DNA of 64,000 bases. Source: Apodospora peruviana. Its lineage: Eukaryota; Ascomycota; Sordariomycetes; Sordariales; Lasiosphaeriaceae. Below, in pieces: positions 11,382-23,094 of this stretch. The notes under the pieces were generated by a model. That model saw only the letters and a list, made by a program, of their open reading frames with translations. It did not search any database and was not told the origin of the DNA. The stretch is from positions 464,001 through 528,000 of the forward strand of contig JAUEDM010000003.1 in assembly GCA_033439685.1 (NCBI GenBank). Direction: 5' to 3'. Numbering within the stretch: position 1 is the first letter of the stretch; each line of letters starts with the position of its first letter. Position numbers and translations under genes: made by a program.

Positions 11382-14300
11382 TTACTTCCCCTCTGAGATT
11401 CCCAGTCCCAAATACCCACTGGTTGGAGAAGTAGGAGAGGTCGACGCTGGACTACCCCTTCCCCTCCCCCGATTGCCGGGGCTCCCTGTTGTTGCTGTCG
11501 GAACTGACACCGCAGGCGAAGGTCTGCTTCCCATTCTGGCTGTTGCTGCCATCGTCGGAGATGGCTTAGATCTCGTCGATGCTGATTGTGATTGTTGCTG
11601 AACATGTGCAAACTCCACCACACGTCCATCGCCCAGCCTGATACCCGCGGACCCTCCTCCTCCGCTACCACTTCCCCCGGACCCCGATCTCGCCATCGGT
11701 TCACCTCCGCCAACAAATCCGCTGTCATGACCACCAAGTTTCGAGCTAGTATCGCCCACCGATGGTGATGCTTGTTCTGGTGGCGTAAAGGAAGCAGATG
11801 CCGCTAGCGGGTGTTGCGGGTGTTGCTGTTGGTACTGGAGTCGCGAAGTCGATGGTGACGGTGAAGGTGACAACGACTGGGACCGGACTCGTCCTCTGGT
11901 ACCCCCGCGAGCTGTGGCACGGTTAATACGCTGCCAGCCGCGTGCGGTCGCGACCACGGGAGGACTGGATGACCCTGGCGAATTAGTGCCATCACCGGGA
12001 GGGAATGAGCGCTCGAGTCGGTCGTCAACACCGCCTCTGTTAGTATTGTGCAGCTGTTCCCAGCAATGATAACTCGTGTCGACATCTGGGAAAGCAGCGT
12101 CAAGACGAGGGGACGGCTCGGTCTCCGTGTAAGACGCTGGCCGGTGGTATTCAGATATCGGCAGCAGCCGTGCTCCTCGAGTCGACAGGGGATCAGGACT
12201 GCTGCCGATAATTGCCAATGGGGATGATTGCGACTGCATTCCCCCGCCACCTGTTGCTGCATCCATCCGCCGTGTTGGGCCCGATCCAGTGGAGCCAGTT
12301 GGAGAAATGGGTGATTGGTTGTTAGACGGGGAAGAAATTGGCAGCTGTCCCCCTTGACCGCTGCTCATTGACTGGTGGGAAGGATGGCGAGACATGGGTT
12401 GGGAGGTATACCCAGACGGTGCAGGCATCCAAACCTGTGCTACAGCAGCAACAGCTTGTTGCGGTGCTCTTTTTGTCCTCTTGTGAGCGTCCCGATCTCG
12501 TGGTAGTGGATAAGAGAACGACATGGGATCCTCTGTGTTGTCCTCCCACCTCTGGTCAGGCGAACCACCGGATCGGTCCGGAGCAGAGGGTTCTTCCGTA
12601 TCCCAGCGTCTGACCACAACAGGTAAACCTGGCGTCTGCGACAGGTACTCGTCGATAGCGATGCCTTCCGTAGCAGAGAAGGTTGGGGGTGAAAACGGCG
12701 AGGAGCCGCTGGCAGGGCTCGAGTTGCCCGTGCGGTTGCCCGCAAATATGGGACCTGGCGGGACTATATCTACGTCTTCCGGCGGTGACATCTGGGACTG
12801 GCGCAGCGCCGAGGTGGGAGTAGCAGGCTGCTCTGCTGGCAGCTTTGGAGATGAGGGGGCTTGGTTCTTCCTCAGCCTCTTCATAAGACCAGCTTTCCAG
12901 CTGCTAGGCGACGACATAATCCTGCCCAGACTGCTCAACGATCCGGAAGGTGAAGTCCCGAGTTCAGCAGCTGATGACTGGTTTTTATTCTTGCCCAAGA
13001 TTGGCTGTGGTTGGGTGGCTGCTTCAGTGCTACTGCTGCCATTTGCTTCGGTGGCCGATGGAGGCAGCGGGACTCCCATCTTCTTAAGCTTGTTCAGTTC
13101 CATTTCAGCGTCACTCTGAGCCGTGACTCGGTGCCTGCTCGGCGACCTTGAACCGGCTGTCCCGGTCTGGAGAGAGCCTACGGCAACCTCTAGACTCACA
13201 CCAACGCGGGGATCTCCAACTGTCCTGTCTCTCCATGCACCGGCACGATCGTGGTATCGTCGTAGCTCATTTCTTCTGACGACCCGGTGGTTAGGAATTA
13301 CTTCCTGCCAATCCTCATAATCATCCAACAAGAAACTGCCGGATGGGTCCATAGGAGATATTGGCGAGCCAGACCCATCGGCGATCATAGCTGGATCGGG
13401 GGCAGTCATTGTTGGAGTTAACGCGGCCGGAGGAACGACAGTTCCTTGATCATCGTCAATAACAGGAGTCGGTGGCATCAAACCTTTCGTAGGATAAGGA
13501 ACCGGCCAGCGGGGAGGAGTTGCCAACACCGCATCGTAGGCTGACGGAGACTGCAGGGGCTCGTTGTCATCAACAAATCCTCCCGTAAAAGGCTCCCAAC
13601 TGTTTTGGCTCTCATGGTTGGACACGGTGGCCGCCGAATCCGTCTCCGACATGGTACTGGACCGCTCAAAGACAGATGCCGGCTGCTGGGCAAGGCCTAG
13701 TCCTTCAATGATATTTCTCTGGATGGCCTGCGAGAGCTCGTCAACCTGGCCTTGAATCTTCTCAAGCCGGCATTCAACCTGAGATTGAGCTGCCGATAGT
13801 AGCTCGGGGGACTTCTTCTCGAATCGCTGCAAATTTTGAAGCAGCCTTTGCCCGTGTATCAAGAACCGGCGGTAATCATCAGGCCGTCCAACACCTGGGT
13901 CTTCCTGAATGCGCTTATGCGCCTCGTCGTAGGACCTGCACCATACGGCCGTCGCCCGCTCCAGCCAAAAGTGGACCTCCTTCCTTTGATTCATGTCGTC
14001 AATGAAGAAGGCCTGCACGACGCTGTGGATGCGAAGGAGATCGAGATAGTCGACATTCTTGTCAAGACTTCGCTTTGAGCTCTGAGAGCTTGTCGGTGAT
14101 ATGTCATCGCTTTCCGTTCGTTCGACCAATGCAAAGGCGATAAGGATCCTCAGGGTATTGCTTAGGTTCGTTCTCCTATGCGATGCATTGCAAGTACGAA
14201 CTGGGGTAATCTTGTCGAGGGCAGACAGACCTACGTGTTATTAGCATTGAGTTTCAACAGAATCGGGAGTTCACCGAAACGTACCAAGGGTGAGCATCTC

Positions 14301-16876
14301 CACAGGGATATGCTGATCGAAGAAGACCAATATCGAGATCAGATTGAGAGCGGCGTTAGCACCTCTGCGTTCCAGCTGATCTCGTACCGCCTTGTACGCT
14401 GGCAAACCTGCTGCTTTCGGTCGGGTTTTGTACGACTTTAAATACCTAGCTAATGGTTCTCTCGTGGCTTTTAGATGCTGTGCCGCCACATGTATCATCA
14501 ACGGGAGCCGCCCCATCAGCTGCACGAGCTCCAGCGCCTTGGCCTGGTCATCTGCTGACACGGGCTCCCGCTTGTCCATCTCGAGCAGTAGGAGATCCTG
14601 AGCCTGCTGGGCGGTGAGAAGACCCAGCTCCATGACCTGCGGGTTGTCGAATCTCGGATCACCCGTCACGGCGCGTTCCGTAGACGTGTAAATCAAACTC
14701 GTGTGTTTAGCGTCGGGGATGAATTCCTGCAGGCCAGGAGTGTCGAACTGAATACCGTCCAAGACCATCAGCCAATCCGACTGTGTATTGAACCATTTCC
14801 GAACAATCTGGACGATTCGTTTCGGATCACGGAGTTCCTCGACATCTTTGCGATCAACAAGACCCTTGAGGGCTTCATTCTTGGCAATACGCCAGAACCA
14901 GTATTCCATCTCATGGCGAGATTTTGCTCGGACCCAATATATGCCTCCCGGGTAGTCCTCCTTGTGCTGAAAGACATATTGACGCGCGAGATGGGTTTTG
15001 CCCCCGCCCGGAAGGCACTGTATCAGCACAGCCGAGGTTCCTTCGGATCTACGTTTGCGATCCTTGAGCATCTCGTGTAGTCCTCTCAGTTCATCCTCGC
15101 GCCCTATAAAATAGGAATTAGGCCGGAATGGTTCCGGATGGATGAACAAGGGTTCATTCTGCGTTTGGTATTCGAGCAGCATCTGTCCCTCCTCCACAGG
15201 ACTGGCTTCAGGCAACACCAGTGCCGACTGAGGCGATGTAATTTCGATTGGCGAATGATGTAAAGAAGTCTCATTATTGCCCTCCGCTACAATAAGGAAA
15301 AAAGCAAATCAGCCCAGGCTCTTCGGATATGGTTCACGGTCTATGTGGCATGAATCATATCGTCCACTTCTTCAACTTCCATGGGAAACACTGCCTCTCT
15401 CTTGGGGGACCGCAACAAGTATCCGCCGTGACTGCTTGATGGCAAAAACCTACCAATTTGTTGGTGATGCGTGTTCTGTGCCAATGTTCTTTCCTACGAT
15501 GGAATCGTTAGTGATTTGCCAACAGGATTCAATATGGTGTTTTTTTCAAGACTTACATAAGGCCGCGTGCGCTCGAAAATATCAAGATTTGCTCTCAGCC
15601 GCCGATCGTCTTCTTCCACCTCCCAGCGAACTTCTATGACCTCCGGGGAGCCAGCAACCCACTCACGAAGAGCGGTCGACACATTTCGGTAACCGGGCGC
15701 GTTTTCGCTTTCGAACTTGCACATGCCGGAATGTGTGGCTTCAATCCCGTAATACGTAACGCCGGGCAACTGGGGGCTTGCAGAGGACGCGTCGACGACC
15801 AAGACCCTAGAGAAGGTCAGAAGATTTCGCCAAGAGCGTAAGCACGCGAACAGGCCGCATTATAGCCAGCCTTGGCGCACGTTTTGTAATTCAGGCAACG
15901 TACTTGGTCCCTTTGAGGTCGGTCGTATGGTTCTCGTGGACCATGTGTATTCTAAACCGCTGATAAATGTCCAAGAAGTGACTGTTGATGGACTGGAGCG
16001 TTTCATTGTCCTTCTTGAGAGTCTTGAGAAGCACCGACTCGGTTTCAAAGAACTTTCTTGGTATCACCACATCGGACATGTACTGTAGGATACGCCCCCA
16101 TGTCGCTATGTCGGATCCGATATGCGGTGTGCCCAAGAAAACTATTCCGTAAGTGGACACAAAGATGGAGCGAAAGTCCTCTTGGTGGTGGGCTCGGACA
16201 TCGTTTGAGTACAGCAAGGCTCTCTTGGTGACGATTCCGCCGAGGCTGTGAGCAACCCATATGATGGGGTTTCTTTCCGTGCCCTCGCTCTTGCGATACT
16301 GCGTGAGCGATGTGACCAGACTCTGGGCATGCTGGTGGACAAAGTTGTCGCTTGGGCTTCTGTCCTTCCTTGTTGAGTAAACATCGGCGTTGTATCCGTA
16401 CACCAGCACATTGGCGTGCTCATTCTTCAACGACTTTGGCAACAGGTCTGTGGGCCAGTATACATCATTTGGTGCGGTCCATGTCTTTTCGGGGTTTCCA
16501 TTCAAGCCGTGAACCAGGACAATGTCTGCCTTTGCCTGTTTGTGAGTGTAGACTGCAGTGATCTCATAGCGGGAGATTTTCTTGTTGATTTTCTCCTGTA
16601 GCAGACAAACAAGGCAACGTCAGCAAGGCTTGGGGCATCATTCCTCTCGTCAGCTGCAGGCGAGGCAGTGCAAGCCGGGAGGGTAAGTAGATGCATAGGT
16701 AGTAAGCAGGCAGGCAGATACCGATGGCAGACGGCCGACCCGTGGCCGCACTTGCAGGACCATCGAGTGGGACTGGGGAAGTCTAGGGTCGCCGACGGCA
16801 AACCGCTGTTGACACGGAAAGTCATGAAGAGAGATGCTGGGACTGAAAAGCTGGGTGAAATGCAGGTACATACCAT
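11382..16876 (-). CDS. NLR-like STAND protein: SesB alpha/beta hydrolase - NB-ARC - long disordered tail
   Basis: Model complement(join(11382..14230,14285..15286,15454..15493,15557..15806,15904..16595,16874..16876)), 1611 residues with all phases consistent. Residues ~20-235 form an alpha/beta hydrolase of the SesB/SERAC1 kind: DIVLVHGLNGNPEKTW, then nucleophile Ser118 in AHSLGG. Residues ~385-665 form an NB-ARC ATPase: FIGREDEL, Walker A CLPGGGKT (419-426), Walker B WLMVLD (Asp505), SLIYTSTER and GRLPL (587-591). A winged-helix MHD-like RIHSVVQ follows (His731), then helices to ~855. The remaining ~750 residues are Ser/Pro/Gly-rich without TPR, ankyrin or WD40 repeats. Known fungal NLRs of this type act in non-self recognition and regulated cell death; that role is inferred here. 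The first exon may be just ATG (GTATGT follows immediately), so the start is weak. Confidence 0.85.
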
Positions 16877-19317
16877 GCTTACTAACAGGCAAGAGCCGAG
16901 GAGGTGTGATAGAATTCACACTCCTACCAATCATAAATAGCATCCGTTGTCGCCAGGAGTGGACTGAAAGGGGAACGGGGAGGGTGGACTGGGCGCTCAG
17001 GCTCTTATAGTGTATAGGACGTGTTCAGATCGAGGTCGCCTGAGCTGCGACGGGAATCGGTGGCCAAAAGGGGAGGTGTTCAGAACCAGCGAGGCTTGGG
17101 CTAGGTGTGGTATAATAAGAAACAACTTCGTTTTCCCTCAACTCACAGATGCCACACGTACGACGTGATGGGCATTTGTCCTTGATTTTCAATGTCCAGT
17201 CTCCGGTCTCCAGTCTTTCTGTCTCGAACGAAGCGAGGAACAAGTCAGTTAATGTGCCATCATCGGACCTAACGACAGTGCATATGAGTTTGTCCTATGG
17301 GTGACTTTCTCACTGAGACGGCTGGAGCTGACGAGGAAGACAATGATATACGTAGAGAAGCGGTGTCACGAGGCAGCCACTGTGCGTGACCGAGAGCAGC
17401 AGCTGAGCCACCCGCGAAGCTTCCCCGACAATCAGAACCGTGGGTTGGAGGCGTCAGCGAGACTGTTTCAGACGGCACAAGGCTGCCAATTGCCGGTGAA
17501 AGATGGTGTGGGTATGTAACAGCACTGCGCGGTACTGCCCATGTAGATCGAATCCTCCCGGCGTGAATCGTGGAGTAAAAATGCGGGAGCAAAAGAGGAA
17601 ATTAGATCATTGTCGGTCAGCCCAAGTGAGGTGGAAACTGCCAGTGTTCTGACCACGCACCTTCCATCGCCGTGGTTTCTTCATTGGAAGGGGTTTCCTC
17701 AGTTTTACAGGCAAGCCCGTCAGGAAGGAAGGCGCGGCACTGGGTGGTACTCTGCACTCTGCAAGCCAACGGCCCTGGGCGAGCATGAAGCACAATCCGT
17801 CCAGGCTCCAATGAGCCACAACAACCAGTCATGAATTAAAGCGTCATTTCTCGGCCCTGACTGGATATCGGTGTGTGTCAGTATTTCTCAGTCTATGGCG
17901 CAGTGGCTCCTGGCTTGAGGTGACCTACAATCACCACTGGTTGTCGACTGCCACTTGGCACTTGCTCAGTTGGTATTCTACGGATAACCCGCACCTAATT
18001 GCGCCCGGTGGCTTGCAGGGAAGACTGGTCTGATGGGGTTTAGCGGTTTTAGCGACCAACAGCGCCACCAAGGTCCTTGCCGGGCGGTCTGCCGTTTCTG
18101 ACATGGATGCCATCGATGGGACGGCTCTTTCCACCATATTTCAAGTAATAATAGGGGTTGATGGGCCTGGCTCTTCGAGAACACTGCACAAACGTACCAG
18201 GCACGCTCGAACATTTCCCGGACAGCATTTGTCGCCTACTGCCTTCATCTTCACTGGACAGTGGTTACTAGCTTCGGTAACAAAGAGGGTTTCTACCAAG
18301 AGGTCAATCATCAATATGCATCACGGACAAACCGAATATGGACAGTTGTGTCAGCAGTTAACTTGTTTCGTCTGTTGTTTCTAGTCTTGTCCTAGGAACT
18401 TTGTAACCCTGGGCTACGTTGAAGTGTGTCTGTCTTAGAGCTGATGTGTTCTTCCTCTCGACCATAAGTTTCCCGTATTCAACATAGCGGGCAGTATCAT
18501 CCCGTGATCAATACTTGACAGAACATCGGCCGTAAGAATCACCGATTCGTATAGAATGCCGATGTTTCTTAATATGTCAGTTTGAATATCTGACCAGTTC
18601 ACGCCTTTCTTTTCTGGGAGTCCAACAAAGCACACGAATGACTCTGCCAGTAGGCAGGTTGGAGACCGACATGGAGAAAACCGTATCGGAGGTTACGTCT
18701 CAAGGTTGCTCAAGAACACCCGGGTCTGGCAGTGGTCGACGACGGATCGCGTGGGTGGTGTCAAACTCTAATATTTGACCCATCACCCCGTATCACCAGC
18801 CCTGTAGTGGCACCTCAGCGCTACACACCGCCTCACCCTAGCACCCCATTGTGCGGACCCGAAGCGTCCTCCTGGTCCCCGGAGCCAGGCCCTGCTCCCG
18901 CGTCAAACCGATAACCGAAGGAGCATGTATTACCTCGAGCCTCGCAGCCTCCTTCAGTGTAGATCAACCTGAAGAGTTTTGTAGTCATTGGCGATACAAT
19001 GCGCAAGGAGACTGGGGAGAGACAATGGATTAAATGGATTGATGCGCAAGGCAGATACTGACAACAGTCGATAGCGAAACTACCCAACCCTCCGACTTCG
19101 ATGCTGTAGGCAAGCATGTGAACGTGACCTGGAAGCATGCTGTCTGGACCTGAATTACGCAAGGCAGCACGGGAAGATTCTCATGCTATCGCCAAATGAA
19201 ATGCCACGAGACAACGATGATGTTCTTGACTGCGGATGGCGGATGATGAGGCGTTCCGGAATCGCATATAAAGGTGAATGCTAGCCCTCTAGAGCGCCAA
19301 TATGTCCCGCGGTGATT
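16877..19317. other. Gene-free flank upstream of the NLR
   Basis: About 2.4 kb holding the presumed NLR promoter and the 3' end of the FHA gene. Small open frames on both strands are short, mutually overlapping and without domain signatures. I see no transposon ends, tRNA or conserved gene. Confidence 0.5.
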
Positions 19318-20319
19318 TCACTCCTTTGGTGCCAGCATCAACACGTATTCTCTCGTGCTTAGACCAAACTGAATCATGTCCTTGTCCCTCAGTTCGAGGT
19401 ATCGGCTGTCGGGAACCTTTTCGTTATTGAGAGACGTACCGTTTGCGCTCTCCAGGTCGATCAGGTAAGGTTTCACCCGACCAATCTTGTCGCCGAATTC
19501 GTTCCGCTTCTCGGTGTACCTGAACTGTATCACCGCGTGCTGCTTGCTAATACTTGGATGCTCGGCAGCGAGATCCACGAGAGCCGCGTCCCTGCCTATC
19601 AACCAGCAACTCCGCAGACTGAGCTCGATCGTGTCGATAATGTCTGAACCTTTGAACACAAACAACTTCCATACGTCTCGAGGCGCCGGCTTCCGCGCCT
19701 CGGGTGGTTCGTGATATTTCAGTGTGACTATGCTCCCGTCGGCTTGAACGACGGCGTTGGAAGCCGCGGCCAACGTTCCTGTAGTCCCAAAATTCGGCTT
19801 CTCAATGGGTTTCTCGGGTTCTTCTCCGGTGCTGACCGCGAAAGAGTCGCCCTGAGAGGGAAGAGGACCGCTCCGTTTTACCAAACTTTGCTTATTCTCG
19901 CTCTTGGGGACAAAGTCGTTTTCCTCTGGTCTCCGCGACCGCCTATCCTCCCGGCTTCGCTGCCTCCGACGGTCTCTGTCCAGATTGTCGTCTTGATCTC
20001 GATCTCGTCGTGATCGCTGCTCGTCCGGGTCTCGGCGATGTCGTCTCTCCCTTTCCCTGCTTCCGTGCCGCTTGCTTCCTCTATCCCTGTCTAGATCCCT
20101 GGCCTTCGCTTTGTCTCTGGAGCGCGATCGCCGGTCTCGTGACTCCGGCGTCCTCGAACGTCTTACGCACTGCGCTTCCCGAGACCGAGACCGATATCTG
20201 CGCCTGTGCTCTCTGGGTTCTTCGTCATGGTGTCTCCTCTTACGGTCGCTTACGTAGTGATCGTCTTGATCCTTCCGGCGACGTGATCTGTGGCTGCCAT
20301 CGGGAGACTGGGAACCCAT
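19318..20319 (-). CDS. FHA-domain splicing factor, SNIP1/Pml1-like
   Basis: Intronless, 333 residues. The N-terminal ~130 residues are an Arg/Ser/Asp-rich RS-like segment (RRYRSRSRE, SRSRDK). The C-terminal ~110 residues form an FHA phosphothreonine-binding fold: CWLIGRD, then HPSISKQHAVIQFR and LIDLESANGTSLN carry the conserved Gly-Arg, Ser-x-x-His and Asn-Gly positions. This arrangement (RS-like tail then FHA at the C-terminus) is that of human SNIP1 and yeast Pml1, the latter a subunit of the pre-mRNA retention and splicing (RES) complex, so a nuclear role in splicing is expected. It is divergent to the Ariadne gene, sharing about 1 kb of upstream DNA. Confidence 0.9.
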   Translation of the reverse strand: MGSQSPDGSHRSRRRKDQDDHYVSDRKRRHHDEEPREHRRRYRSRSREAQCVRRSRTPESRDRRSRSRDKAKARDLDRDRGSKRHGSRERERRHRRDPDEQRSRRDRDQDDNLDRDRRRQRSREDRRSRRPEENDFVPKSENKQSLVKRSGPLPSQGDSFAVSTGEEPEKPIEKPNFGTTGTLAAASNAVVQADGSIVTLKYHEPPEARKPAPRDVWKLFVFKGSDIIDTIELSLRSCWLIGRDAALVDLAAEHPSISKQHAVIQFRYTEKRNEFGDKIGRVKPYLIDLESANGTSLNNEKVPDSRYLELRDKDMIQFGLSTREYVLMLAPKE

Positions 20320-21335
20320 CCTGAGCGGCTGGCACTGTCACTGTTCGGACAGGAACGGGCCTGGACAAAATTAGTGCGCAACGCTAGGTTTGCTTGGGCG
20401 AGAATATTTCTGCAGGACTTTTCGAGCTTCTAGGACCCCGATTTGCGCGCTCAGAAGGGAAGCGTGAAGAACGAAGCCGAGACCCGTGGATGGATTGAGT
20501 TTGCTGTCTGACCGGGAGTGCCAAAGCTCGAGCCGATGGAGGCAGTGGAGGCTGGTCTAGGCGGCCCGAGAACTACCACCCAGGGACTCGTGGCTTCAGT
20601 GGCTTGCCTGGAGTGGGCCAATTTTAAGCTGCAGGGCCAGGCAGCCCCACGCCACGGACGCATGACCGAATGACGGACTTGAACCCCGTGCTTACATAAC
20701 GACGCCGCAGTGCCACTCTGCCTGCAATCCCAGCCTGATTTGTCCTCCAAACCCCGTTCAGCACCCTGAGCACCCTGCCCGTTCGCCTGACCATCCCCAA
20801 CTCCACCCTCAATCATCACATCTCCATCTGCTGCCATCGTTAGGCGTTCACTGACAATAAGCGAGCGTCGCTGTGCCTGATCATTATTGATGACCTCTGA
20901 CCGCGATTATACCTCGTCTGCTTCGATAATAGGGCGTTGGAACACGCAAATCAAAAGCCTAAAGATTTCTTACTGCCAACCAACCTGTATCTTAATAGAG
21001 CGCATCGGGAAACACATTGTCTGCTCCGCATCCCACCCCTCGCTTTACCCCTCGACCGTGGCCTCCCTGCGCAGTTGACATCACCGTCCGTTGTTGAGTC
21101 ATCCCCGCCTCCGCCGCTCGGATTCGGCTCCCATATATATCTCGACGGGTGGCACGTCGAGCAAGCCCTCTCCCGTCGCCTGTGATAAGCCGGCACCATT
21201 CCTCCCACAACTCGAAAGCGGAAAGCCGCTGAGGCGACGATATCCTCTCCTCCCGCTCTTCCTAACAAGAGGATTCTCGCCTCAGCAGGCCCCGAAGCTG
21301 CTCCCCCAACTCCAGTCACTACGGCCTCCAACGGG
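20320..21335. other. Shared divergent promoter region
   Basis: Separates the FHA gene (-) from the RBR ligase (+). An open frame at 20451-20837 (-) has no domain and is not called. A pyrimidine-rich leader precedes the RBR start codon. No further feature seen. Confidence 0.55.
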
Positions 21336-23094
21336 ATGGATTCAGAAGACGACTTTATGTCGGCCGTCTCTAGTGGGGATGACGTCCACCTCGACGATAG
21401 TGACAATGACGACATGTCCGGCGCCGATGGTCTGTTCTCTGCCCATTTGCATTACTTCAACCCTGGAGTTGTGTCTTGCTCTTCTCTCAGGTTGAACTTG
21501 ACCCCGTGGATCCAACAGTATACTAACTGTTGAATTTCTAGACTTTGATTTCGACGACGAGCCGGATCCCGACCTCGGAATGCCAAAGGATATAATGCAG
21601 AAGAAGAGAGTGGCATATGATATTAGCTTCAAGGTGTTCCAGCCTTCCGACATCCAAAAACAACAGGATGATTTAATAAACGAGGTCAACCTGATTCTCG
21701 ACATCTCAAAAGAGGAAGCGGCCATTTTGCTTCGATATTTCCGGTGGAACAAGGAACGACTGATTGAGGACTACATGGATAAGTCGCGACAAGTTCTGGA
21801 TGCTGCGGGTCTGGCGCACACGACAACCAGTCTGCCGAAGCTCGAGGTCATACCGGGGTTCGTCTGCGATATTTGTTGCGAGGATGGAGAGGGCCTCCAG
21901 TCATTCGCAATTAAATGCGGGCACCGCTACTGTGTCGACTGCTATCGGCACTACCTATCTCAAAAGATTCGCGAGGAGGGCGAAGCAGCACGCATTCAGT
22001 GCCCTGCTGATGGCTGCAGCTTGATTATCGATGCTCGGTCACTCGATCTTCTCGTCACCCCCGAGCTTACCGAGCGGTACCACGCGCTGCTCAACCGGAC
22101 GTACGTCGAAGACAAAGACAATTTAAAGTGGTGTCCGGCTCCCGATTGCCAGAATGCCATTGAATGCGGCGTGAAAAAGAAAGATCTCGATAAAGTCGTT
22201 CCGACGGTGTCGTGTCTTTGCAGCCATCGATTCTGCTTTGGCTGCATCTTGAGTGATCACCAGCCGGCTCCTTGCAACCTGGTCAAAAGGTGGCTCAAGA
22301 AGTGCGCAGACGATTCTGAGACTGCGAATTGGATTTCTGCGAATACCAAGGAATGTCCGAAGTGCAACAGCACGATTGAAAAAAACGGTGGCTGCAACCA
22401 CATGACATGCCGGAAGTGCCGACATGAGTTCTGCTGGATGTGCATGGGGCCGTGGTCTGAACATGGCACCAGCTGGTACAACTGCAACAGATTCGAGGAG
22501 AGGAGTGGTACGGAGGCCCGAGATGCCCAAGCGAAGAGCCGTGTATCGTTGGAACGGTACCTCCACTACTACAACCGATATGCCAACCACGAGCAATCAG
22601 CCCGCCTCGACCAGGACATCTACCATAAGACGGAGAAGAAGATGGTACAACTTCAAAGGGAATCCGGCATGTCGTGGATCGAAGTTCAGTACCTCAATTC
22701 TGCGTCGCAGGCGCTTCAGACCTGCCGTCAGACGTTAATGTGGACGTACGCTTTTGCGTTCTACCTTGCCCGTAACAACCTGACGGAGATCTTTGAGGAT
22801 AACCAGAAGGACCTGGAGATGGCGGTCGAGGCTCTCTCTGAGATGTTTGAGAAGCCAGTCACGGAGCTTGCGGACCCAAAGCTCAAGGTGGTCATTATGG
22901 ACAAGACGTCGTACTGCAGCAAGCGACGAGTGATCCTTCTTGAGGACACGGCGCAGAATCTTGCCGAAGGTGAGATGACACAGATAGTTCCCCCTCTTCG
23001 GCTTGGATGCTAATAATATTGGACAGGACGCTGGACGTTTAACGTGGATCTGACGGGCTCCGGATCTAATGACGGACCGAGCACTACCCGTTAG
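21336..23094 (+). CDS. Ariadne-type RBR E3 ubiquitin ligase
   Basis: Model join(21336..21429,21542..22969,23027..23094), 529 residues. After an acidic N-terminus (DFDFDDEPDPDLG) and a UBA-like helical region, RING1 starts at CDICC (residue ~140) with HRYCVDCYRHYL. An IBR follows (WCPAPDCQNAIEC...CSHRFCFGC), and RING2 reads CPKCNSTIEKNGGCNHMTC. The Cys in GGCNHM (about residue 316) is the expected thioester-forming catalytic residue of HHARI/Ariadne ligases. A C-terminal helical Ariadne domain follows (LERYLHYYNRYANHEQSARLD). The enzyme receives ubiquitin from an E2 onto RING2 before substrate transfer. Phase requires the first donor to be GTCTGT at 21430; the last intron has a textbook GCTAATAAT branch site. 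Confidence 0.93.

Noticed and set aside
20640..20720. GGGTTCAAGTCC on the minus strand resembling a tRNA T-loop
   Set aside because: The T-stem has a G-G mismatch and no acceptor or anticodon stem can be formed.
20451..20837. Minus-strand open frame of 128 codons between the FHA and RBR genes
   Set aside because: No domain, composition drifts, and it occupies the shared promoter; probably chance.
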